Shown here: in pieces, positions 1 to 5,135 of the stretch
Layout of the letters: every line of letters starts with the position of its first letter
Numbering within the stretch: the first letter of the stretch is position 1
Notes under the pieces: generated by a model
The model's input: the letters and a program-made list of their open reading frames with translations, nothing else
What the model was told of the DNA's origin: nothing
The model's database searches: none
Assembly: GCA_022703195.1 (NCBI GenBank)
Contig: JAKLEF010000023.1
Location: forward strand, 1 to 12,951
Origin: Candidatus Fermentibacterota bacterium
GTDB lineage: Bacteria; Fermentibacterota; Fermentibacteria; Fermentibacterales; Fermentibacteraceae
Length of the DNA: 12,951 nt
Direction: 5' to 3'
Program-made: the position numbers and the translations under genes

Positions 1-557
1 TCCCGTATCCAAAGAGATGCTCTGGCGGCCGTGACGTTGGCACCCCTGCGCCTCGACACGGACGCAACGAGGTTCATGTCGTCCAGCAGCGGGCCCAGCG
101 AGTCGCGTATGGTGCCGTCGTACAGGAACAGCGAGTCGGCTCCGGTGACGATCCCCCTGTCGATGTTGTCGAGTATCTCGACCAGCGTGGAGGGTTCGCG
201 CCCGGGCCGGGGCCTGGGGATGGTGATGTCCAGGTGGCTGACCTCGAGGGAGCGAACCCTCCGGAAGAGCAGGAAGGTGTGCAGGGCGCCGCGGACCCTC
301 GAATCCTCCACGTCCACCACCAGGCCGTTCGGATCGGTCACGTGCACGAGGTCTACGCTGGTGTTCCAGAAGAGGTCCGTCCTGGCGCCCTCTATCGTCA
401 CTGTGAGGGAGTCGTGCGAGAACCGCCTGCCTATGACGCCACCGATGGTGTCCGAGAGGAATCCGGTGAGGATGGCGAGGTAGGCCGACAGCAGCATGAG
501 GACGAAACCTCCCGCCACCGATCTCGGAGGGAACGATCTGAAGCGGTTCCCGGCCAT
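1..557 (-). CDS. TamB-like (AsmA/DUF490-type) inner-membrane-anchored protein, N-terminal part
   Basis: Only the first 185 codons lie in the window; the frame stays open to the left edge. After a short basic N-terminus (MAGNRFRSF), residues about 14-35 form one hydrophobic helix, as expected for a protein anchored in the inner membrane with the rest in the periplasm. Residues 50-110 alternate beta-strand pattern with phrases such as VHVTDPNGLVVDVEDSRVRG and SLEVSHLDI, typical of the repetitive beta-groove start of TamB/AsmA-like proteins. In the known TamA/TamB system the TamB groove spans the periplasm and works with an Omp85 partner in outer-membrane protein insertion or lipid transport. 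The gene directly upstream encodes such a partner. The ATG shares one base with that gene's TGA (TGATG at 559-555), and no good ribosome site precedes it, so translation is probably coupled. The assignment rests on context, topology and strand pattern; family members usually exceed 1000 residues, so most of it is unseen. Confidence 0.72.
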   Translation of the reverse strand, partial: MAGNRFRSFPPRSVAGGFVLMLLSAYLAILTGFLSDTIGGVIGRRFSHDSLTVTIEGARTDLFWNTSVDLVHVTDPNGLVVDVEDSRVRGALHTFLLFRRVRSLEVSHLDITIPRPRPGREPSTLVEILDNIDRGIVTGADSLFLYDGTIRDSLGPLLDDMNLVASVSRRRGANVTAARASLWIR

Positions 558-2335
558 CAGAACGGGTGCCCCAGCGCCAGGTAGGCACGCCCGCGGGTGA
601 GGCCGTCCGTCCATGTCGGGGCGAATCCGTAGTCCAGCCTGAGCGGTCCGAACGGGGTCGAGAACCGCAGGCCCATGCCCACGCCGAGGCCGGCCGTGTT
701 CAGGGATATCTCGTCCACGGACTCCCAGATGCCGCCGGTATCGAGGAACAGGGCCACCCACAGCGAGCCCAGGATGCGCATCCGCGATTCGATGTTCCCG
801 AGGATCATGACTCGGCCGCCTGTGGGGTTCCCCTCGGAGTCCTCGGGACCCACGGTGTTGAAGGCGTATCCGCGGATCGTGGAACCGCCGCCGAGGAAGA
901 ACCTCTCGCCCGGCGCGATCTCGGTCTCGTCACCGTACGGGTAGACCATGCCGCCCCTCGCGCGCCATGCCAGTATGGCGTCGCGCACGACGGGCTTGAA
1001 GACCCTCGCCTCGCCTTCGATCCTGTAGAAGCTCCTGCCTCCGAGGAGCCCGCCGGAAAGGGCTCCGGCGCCCCTCAGGAAGTGCCCGGTCCTGGGGTCG
1101 AGCACCTCGTCCCGCGAGTCCAGCTCAAGGCTCGCGCCGATCTGCGAGGTCGTGGTCCAGTCGTACTCCTCCTCGACGCCGCCCGACCCCACCTCGTAGT
1201 ACTTGTTCCTCGAAAGCGAGTATCCGACCTTGAGCTCGACGTCCTCGGCGAGGGATCTGGTCACCGCGACCTCGCCCCCGTAGCCCCTCTCCTCGAGGCC
1301 TGGCAGACTGAAGTACAGATAGCTGAGCCTGAAGCTCCCCTTCCACCTCGTCGAGGCTATGTAGGGCTCCTCGTAGAGAAGCTCCGGCTCCACGATGTCG
1401 CCGCCGTCCTCCTCGAAGTACCTGGTCCACCCCGAGCCGATGGTCAGGCTCTGGTTGTTCCCCATGATGTTGGGATGCATCCAGTAGGCGCTCAGGATCA
1501 GGGCCGACGGAGAGGCGTAGCCCGCGCCGAGGTCGAGCTGCCTGTAGGGCCTCTCGGTCACCTGCACGCGCAGGTCGACGCTGTCGCGGCCTTCGATCAG
1601 GCCGTCGTAGACGAACCTGACGTCGCTGAAGAGGCCGAGGTCGTAGATGGCGGATATGGAGCGCCTCATCATCTCCATGTCCAGGGAGTCGCCCTCCGAG
1701 AGGAGTATCTCCCGCGTGACGACAGTCCTGCGAACCGTCTCCAGACCAAGTACTTCGACGCTCCCGAGCCTGATCTGCCGGCCCTCGGAGATGTCGCACT
1801 CCACGCCGCGGTAGGCGGGCAGGCTGTCGGGCGATGCGGGATCGAAGGGAAGAAGGGATGTCTCGACGGATGCAAGGACGTAGCCGTGCTTCGAGTAGAG
1901 CTCGAGCAGGGACGAGCGCAGGTCGTCGATGACGCCGGGCGTGAGAGTGACGCCGCTCGTGAAGCCGACCGCCGCGAGGAGGTCGCGCGCGCTCATCACC
2001 GAGTTGCCTGTGAAGACGAGGGGGCCGAGGAGGCTCCTCCTGCCCTCGGACACCTCTATCCTGACAATGCCCGTCTCCTCGTACCACTCCGGCCACTGGA
2101 CCTCCACGGTCGCCTCGATGTAGCCCTCGGAAGTCAGGTTCGAGAGGATCGCGGACCGGACCTCGGAAGGGGTGATCTCCATGAGGGATGCACCGATGCG
2201 GAGCCCGGAGCCGTCTAGCAGGGCACCCCTGCCGAAGTCCTCCGCCCCGGAGATGGAGATCGAGTCGACCACCGCACCGGCCGTGGAGCCGGATGCGGAA
2301 GCGAGTGCGAGCGATGCGAGCGCGGCCTGGAGCAT
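557..2335 (-). CDS. TamA-like Omp85 outer-membrane protein with POTRA domains
   Basis: A 592-residue outer-membrane beta-barrel of the Omp85/BamA superfamily. A hydrophobic leader (about 1-21) is followed by roughly three POTRA modules (about 22-96, 98-186, 187-262), seen from pieces such as VVDSISISGAEDF, LGPLVFTGNSVMSARDLL and IRLGSVEVLGLE. The C-terminal barrel (about 265-592) carries the Omp85 phrase DSRDEVLDPRTG (406-417), the loop-6 motif IRGY at 487-490 inside ERFFLGGGSTIRGY, and a final phenylalanine as the barrel end signal. Three POTRAs and this length fit TamA (577 residues in E. coli) better than BamA (five POTRAs, about 800). A TamB-like gene follows with a one-base overlap, supporting a TamA/TamB pair. 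The start is the only ATG after an in-frame TAG at 2362-2360; GGGGGA at 2353-2348 is a slightly distant ribosome site. Oddly, the leader has no Lys or Arg at its start. Confidence 0.9.
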   Translation of the reverse strand: MLQAALASLALASASGSTAGAVVDSISISGAEDFGRGALLDGSGLRIGASLMEITPSEVRSAILSNLTSEGYIEATVEVQWPEWYEETGIVRIEVSEGRRSLLGPLVFTGNSVMSARDLLAAVGFTSGVTLTPGVIDDLRSSLLELYSKHGYVLASVETSLLPFDPASPDSLPAYRGVECDISEGRQIRLGSVEVLGLETVRRTVVTREILLSEGDSLDMEMMRRSISAIYDLGLFSDVRFVYDGLIEGRDSVDLRVQVTERPYRQLDLGAGYASPSALILSAYWMHPNIMGNNQSLTIGSGWTRYFEEDGGDIVEPELLYEEPYIASTRWKGSFRLSYLYFSLPGLEERGYGGEVAVTRSLAEDVELKVGYSLSRNKYYEVGSGGVEEEYDWTTTSQIGASLELDSRDEVLDPRTGHFLRGAGALSGGLLGGRSFYRIEGEARVFKPVVRDAILAWRARGGMVYPYGDETEIAPGERFFLGGGSTIRGYAFNTVGPEDSEGNPTGGRVMILGNIESRMRILGSLWVALFLDTGGIWESVDEISLNTAGLGVGMGLRFSTPFGPLRLDYGFAPTWTDGLTRGRAYLALGHPF

Positions 2336-2363
2336 CTGGAGCAGGATTCCCCCGTGCGTCTAT

Positions 2364-2379
2364 CCGGGCTCGGGCCCGG
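2364..2379 (-). other. GC hairpin in the leader of the TamA-like gene
   Basis: CCGGGC (2364-2369) and GCCCGG (2374-2379) form a perfect six-pair stem around TCGG. If transcription starts near the TATATT at 2405-2400, the hairpin lies in the 5' leader of the TamA-like mRNA, before the GGGGGA ribosome site. No U-tract follows, so it is not a classic terminator. In such GC-rich DNA a six-pair stem could occur by chance. Confidence 0.3.
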
Positions 2380-2425
2380 GCCTAGGGTTGCGACAGTCGA
2401 ATATAGGTCGTGGGTGCCGGTGTAG

Positions 2426-2445
2426 TGCCCGGGTTTGTCCCGGCA
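2426..2445 (+). other. Hairpin upstream of the thiD fusion
   Basis: TGCCCGGG (2426-2433) can pair with CCCGGCA (2439-2445) with one bulged C, leaving a TTTGT loop. It lies about 45 bases before the ATG at 2490. It may be a leader structure or just part of the promoter region. It does not resemble the TPP riboswitch, which is much larger. Confidence 0.28.
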
Positions 2446-2489
2446 AGCTTCATTGGTTAGGAATAACGGATCTTTCGCGGGAGGGTGCC

Positions 2490-3815
2490 ATGTCGCAGAC
2501 GAGGACGAGACCGGGTCCGCCCGTGGTCCTGCTCGTGGGAGGGACGGACCCCAGCGGCGGGGCCGGCCTGGCCGCCGACCTGAAGGCGGTCGCAGCAGCA
2601 GGTGCCCACGGCGAGATCGCCGTCACTGCAGTCACATTCCAGAACAGCGGTTCGGTCGAGGGCTGGGAGCCGGTTCAGCCCGGCTCGCTGTCGCGGCAGA
2701 TCGGAGCCGTCCTCGCTGACGGCCTGCCCGGAGCCGTGAAGTCGGGCATGCTCGGAGGCACCGGGGCGGTGGGCGAGCTGGCCACGTTCCTGCAGGGACC
2801 CCTGGCCGGGAGACCCTACGTGCTCGATCCGGTGCTGGTGGCAGGTTCCGGAGACTCTCTCCACGAGGGGGGGATGCCGGGCCTCGTGCGGGATGTTCTC
2901 GTCCCGCTCTCGGCGGTCTGTACGCCCAACCTGGACGAAGCAGAGGCGCTGACCGGCCGCCCCGTGCGCGACAGGGCAGCGATGGAGCGCGCGGCGGCCG
3001 GGATCGCCTCCATGGGTGCCGGGGCCGTGCTGGTGAAGGGCGGCCATCTCGCGGGCGAACCCGCCGACTTCCTTCTCGAAGGCGGCGAAGGCCTCTGGTT
3101 CGAGGGCCGCCGGACATACCCCGGGAAGCTGCACGGCACGGGCTGCACCCTGGCCTCGGGCATAGCGGCCAGGCTGGCATCGGGTTGTTCGACAGCCGGT
3201 GCGGTCGCGGGCTCTCTCCATTACCTCAGGCAGGCGGCCGGCTCCTGGTTCGAGAGGGCCGGCGGAGCCCTCCTGGGGCATTTCCCGGCGGCCGGGCCCG
3301 CCGGAGCGGGCGACCCGTCCGCTTTCTACTCGATGCCGCGCTTCTGCAGCAGATGCGGCATGCCCCTCTCCGGCGCCCCGTCATCCGGCCACCTGTCGTG
3401 TCGGTCGTGCGGCTTCATCCATTACCGGAACCCGCTCCCGGCCGTGACGGTGGCCGCGGTCGAGGGCGGCCGGGTCCTGCTCGTCGAACGGGCATGCAGC
3501 CCGGGGAAGGGCATGCACTGCCTGCCCGGCGGATTCCTCGAGCTGGGAGAGACCGCCGTGGAGTGCGCCAGCCGCGAACTGTTCGAGGAGACGGGCCTTT
3601 CGGCCTCCTCGATGGTCCTCGCCGGGGTCGAGACCGACCTGACCGAGTACGGCGGGATAATGCTCGCGGTCATGAGGGCCTCCGGCCTCTCGGGCACCCC
3701 AGTACCGGGCGACGACGCCTCAGCGGTGGGCTGGTTCCCGCTGGATTCGATCCCCGAGCTGGCCTTCGGCGCCCATGCCAGGATCATCGAGTCACTCCGC
3801 GTAAGGGAGGCGTGA
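2490..3815 (+). CDS. thiD: ThiD (HMP/HMP-P kinase) fused to zinc-ribbon NUDIX hydrolase
   Basis: A 441-residue two-enzyme fusion. Residues 1-263 are a complete ThiD ribokinase-fold kinase, which phosphorylates hydroxymethylpyrimidine twice to HMP-PP for thiamine synthesis. Visible motifs are GGTDPSGGAGLAADLKA (17-33), VTFQNSGSV in the substrate region (48-56), KSGMLGG (84-90), LDPVLVAGSGDSL (112-124), TPNLDEAEALTG (145-156), VKGGH (182-186) and the anion hole/catalytic HGTGCTLASG (215-224, Cys219). A Pro/Ala/Gly linker (about 264-280) leads to a four-cysteine zinc ribbon (Cys286, 289, 304, 307) and a NUDIX domain with a perfect box at 348-370 (G348, E354, R362-E363, E366-E367, G369). The frame is unbroken, and both domains keep their key residues. 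The ATG follows GGGAGG (2479-2484); upstream in-frame codons overlap the divergent gene and are ignored. E. coli YmfB/NudJ, also NUDIX, hydrolyses HMP-PP and TPP, so the second domain may act on thiamine intermediates; that is inference. Met282 could be an internal start or the relic of a separate gene start. Confidence 0.93.
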   Translation: MSQTRTRPGPPVVLLVGGTDPSGGAGLAADLKAVAAAGAHGEIAVTAVTFQNSGSVEGWEPVQPGSLSRQIGAVLADGLPGAVKSGMLGGTGAVGELATFLQGPLAGRPYVLDPVLVAGSGDSLHEGGMPGLVRDVLVPLSAVCTPNLDEAEALTGRPVRDRAAMERAAAGIASMGAGAVLVKGGHLAGEPADFLLEGGEGLWFEGRRTYPGKLHGTGCTLASGIAARLASGCSTAGAVAGSLHYLRQAAGSWFERAGGALLGHFPAAGPAGAGDPSAFYSMPRFCSRCGMPLSGAPSSGHLSCRSCGFIHYRNPLPAVTVAAVEGGRVLLVERACSPGKGMHCLPGGFLELGETAVECASRELFEETGLSASSMVLAGVETDLTEYGGIMLAVMRASGLSGTPVPGDDASAVGWFPLDSIPELAFGAHARIIESLRVREA

Positions 3816-4726
3816 TGATGATCACTGCGACCCTCGTCGCTCTCGCCGTCCGGGCCGCCCCTCAGTGGGCGGCCGCGGAGGCGCCTCCGGCCTGGGAGGT
3901 CGTGGAGGGAACCGGCGGATACATGTCTGCCTGCGCGCTCGGCGACGGATTCCTCTGCCTGACCTGGGGCGGAGGGGCGGTCTGGCTCGTCAGGCCCGGC
4001 GAGGATGCCTCCGTGTTGGCCTCCACCGAAACGGACGGCGTAGAGCGGCTGTCCGAACCGTCACCGGGAGGCGGGCTCGCGGGATTCGTGATCTCGGGCC
4101 CCCGGGGCGACAGCGTGTGCATCGTCGACTCTTCGGGAAGCGTGGTCTCGGGCTGGGCGGGCGGATCGGCCGGGCGCCCGGCATGGACGGCCGACGGGAG
4201 GCCATTCTCGACTGTCGACGGCTTCCTGGCTGAAGGCGGCTCGGCCACGGCGATAGAATCGGATGCTTTTGCGGTGGTTCCATCACCTGGCGGTTCGATG
4301 GCCGCCTGGGCCGACGGCGACACCCTCGTTACAGCCCTGGTTTCAGATTGTTCAGATGTGTCGGTAAGTTCAATCGCTCTAACGGCTTCACCTGTTCGCA
4401 CGGTCTGGATCGACGGATCATCTCCGATCGTCTTGCTTGTCGACGGTACGATGCGGAGAGTGTCGCTCGAGGAAGGCACAACGGACGTCTTCGCATCGGG
4501 CGACGGGCTGGCGTGGAACTTCGGTCTGGAGGCGGGCCTCGTCACCGATTCGAGGGATGACGGCCACATGCTCCTGGGGTCCGATTCGTACCTGGTGATG
4601 CGCGGCGGGAGCATCCGAAAGGTCGCTTCACCGCCGGGCACGGCTCCGATGTCGCCCGAGCCAGCCCCCTGGGGCTTCACGGCCGTCGACGGCCTGACCG
4701 GCGCGGTGATGCTTCTTCGCCTGTGA
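3815..4726 (+). CDS. Probable exported beta-propeller-like protein, unknown function
   Basis: No family is recognised with certainty. The 303-residue product begins with a weak signal-peptide-like stretch (MMITATLVALAVRAAPQWAAAEA). After that come about six beta-rich segments of some 40 residues with repeated Gly/Asp turns, for example GDGFLCLTWGGGAVWLVRPG (44-63), GLAGFVISGPRGDSVCIVDS (87-106), SMAAWADGDTLVTALV (161-176) and SSPIVLLVDGTMRRVSL (202-218). This looks like a WD40/TolB-type propeller, without catalytic motifs. The start overlaps the stop of the thiD fusion by one base (TGATG, 3813-3817), with GGGAGG at 3805-3810; a second ATG at 3818 has better spacing. The reading frame is open much further upstream, but that part shadows thiD. 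Bases 4331-4380 are only 46% GC, well below the neighbours. The stop codon is also the first three bases of the inverted-repeat element, so the C-terminus may have been set by an insertion. Confidence 0.72.
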   Translation: MMITATLVALAVRAAPQWAAAEAPPAWEVVEGTGGYMSACALGDGFLCLTWGGGAVWLVRPGEDASVLASTETDGVERLSEPSPGGGLAGFVISGPRGDSVCIVDSSGSVVSGWAGGSAGRPAWTADGRPFSTVDGFLAEGGSATAIESDAFAVVPSPGGSMAAWADGDTLVTALVSDCSDVSVSSIALTASPVRTVWIDGSSPIVLLVDGTMRRVSLEEGTTDVFASGDGLAWNFGLEAGLVTDSRDDGHMLLGSDSYLVMRGGSIRKVASPPGTAPMSPEPAPWGFTAVDGLTGAVMLLRL

Positions 4727-4758
4727 CCTGGGTCATGATCGGGGTCAGACTACTCTCG
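4724..4758 (+). repeat. Left terminal inverted repeat
   Basis: The arm starts TGACCTGGGTCATGAT and continues CGGGGTCAGACTACTCTCG (4740-4758). It pairs with the right arm, with mismatches at arm positions 3, 6, 15, 16, 26 and 33. The inner 19 bases match 17 of 19. The first three bases serve as the TGA stop of the propeller-like gene. The first 12 bases also hold a small dyad, TGACC-TG-GGTCA. Confidence 0.65.
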
Positions 4759-4931
4759 TAACCGCCCTCGCATACTCATGCGGCTCTGATACTTACAACC
4801 ATAGTCATTTTACAGGTTATCCCATGAAGAAAAGTGCGCTTCGTGGATGTTCTCCAGAACGGCATCTCCAGCAGGCTGCAATAAAGGAAACCTGGTCAGA
4901 TCGCTCGAAAAAGCCGATCAATCCAGTGTTT

Positions 4932-4966
4932 CGTGAGTAGCCTGACCCCGGGCATGACCCCGGGCA
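4932..4966 (-). repeat. Right terminal inverted repeat
   Basis: Read on the minus strand it carries CGGGGTCAGGCTACTCACG (4950-4932), matching 17 of 19 inner bases of the left arm, preceded by two 12-base units that align with the outer left arm. A TAG at 4938-4940 inside it ends the 38-codon frame of the element's interior. Confidence 0.65.
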
Positions 4967-4979
4967 CTGACTCCGGGCA
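4943..4979 (+). repeat. Three tandem copies of a 12-base unit
   Basis: TGACCCCGGGCA occurs at 4943-4954 and 4955-4966, then after one extra C the variant TGACTCCGGGCA at 4968-4979. The first two copies make up the outer part of the right inverted repeat; the third lies outside it. The left arm has two diverged copies of the same unit on the opposite strand. Confidence 0.85.
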
Positions 4980-5135
4980 CCGCAGATATTCAATAATGGC
5001 AAAGCCTATTGAGTGTTGATCGCATCATTATTGTATCCACAGAATCGCACAAGACGTTTGTTTGTTGATGAGCAATGACTTGCCGCTGCATCTGAAGCAT
5101 CTGAAACCAGGAACCGCCCCCCCGCCCCCCGCACC
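4980..5135. other. AT-richer gap between convergent genes
   Basis: Together with the element, this completes the 409-base stretch without a credible gene (4727-5135). Bases 4981-5110 are about 42% GC by count. Visible structure: an imperfect hairpin at 4991-5011 (CAATA-AT-GGC, loop AAA, GCC-TATTG), a perfect tandem 9-mer GCATCTGAA at 5088-5096 and 5097-5105, and a C-run tract at 5117-5136 just beyond the stop of the histidine kinase. No hairpin with a U-tract is seen for either converging transcript, so no terminator is called. Confidence 0.5.

Larger units (their letters stand above)
2336..2489. promoter_or_regulatory. Divergent intergenic region between the TamA-like gene and thiD-NUDIX
   Basis: These 154 bases separate two divergent genes and should hold both promoters. 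The clearest promoter-like element is TATATT on the minus strand at 2405-2400, which would start transcription about 60 bases before the TamA-like ATG; no convincing -35 box goes with it. On the plus strand, TTGTCC at 2436-2441 lies 17 bases before TAGGAA at 2459-2464, a weak match to a sigma70-type pair. Two hairpins are present and are listed separately. No TPP-riboswitch core sequences are visible ahead of the thiD fusion. Confidence 0.3.
4724..4966. mobile_element. MITE-like element or decayed insertion sequence with 35-bp inverted repeats
   Basis: A 243-bp segment bounded by imperfect terminal inverted repeats: 4724-4758 matches the reverse complement of 4932-4966 at 29 of 35 positions without gaps. 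The inner 173 bases (4759-4931) are about 47% GC by count, far below the flanking genes. No transposase is present. The only short frames are MKKSALRGC... (4824-4940, plus, 38 codons, ending inside the right repeat) and a 61-codon minus frame at 4817-5002; neither has a recognisable domain or a clear ribosome site. No clean target-site duplication is seen. It could be a non-autonomous element mobilised from elsewhere, an insertion-sequence remnant or a REP/RAYT-type repeat. The repeats and GC shift are seen directly; mobility is inferred. Confidence 0.6.

Noticed and set aside
566..2218. Long plus-strand open frame opposite the TamA-like gene
   Set aside because: It is a typical GC-rich shadow frame with low-complexity charged composition; the minus strand encodes clear POTRA and barrel motifs.
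2336..2489. TPP riboswitch ahead of the thiD fusion
   Set aside because: The region has two GC hairpins but none of the conserved TPP-aptamer core sequences, and little space for one.
2172..2489. Extended N-terminus of the thiD fusion or a separate upstream plus-strand gene
   Set aside because: These codons are the opposite strand of the TamA-like gene plus the intergenic region; the ATG at 2490 has a strong ribosome site and starts the conserved kinase.
4817..5002. 61-codon minus-strand frame across the inverted-repeat element
   Set aside because: It crosses the right repeat, has no ribosome site and no recognisable domain; it is better explained as part of the element.
4991..5011. Hairpin as an intrinsic terminator for the convergent genes
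   Set aside because: The stem has a two-base bulge, few GC pairs and no U-tract on either side.
5088..5105. Tandem 9-mer GCATCTGAA as a CRISPR or iteron array
   Set aside because: There are only two copies with no spacer, and no associated replication or cas gene is seen.
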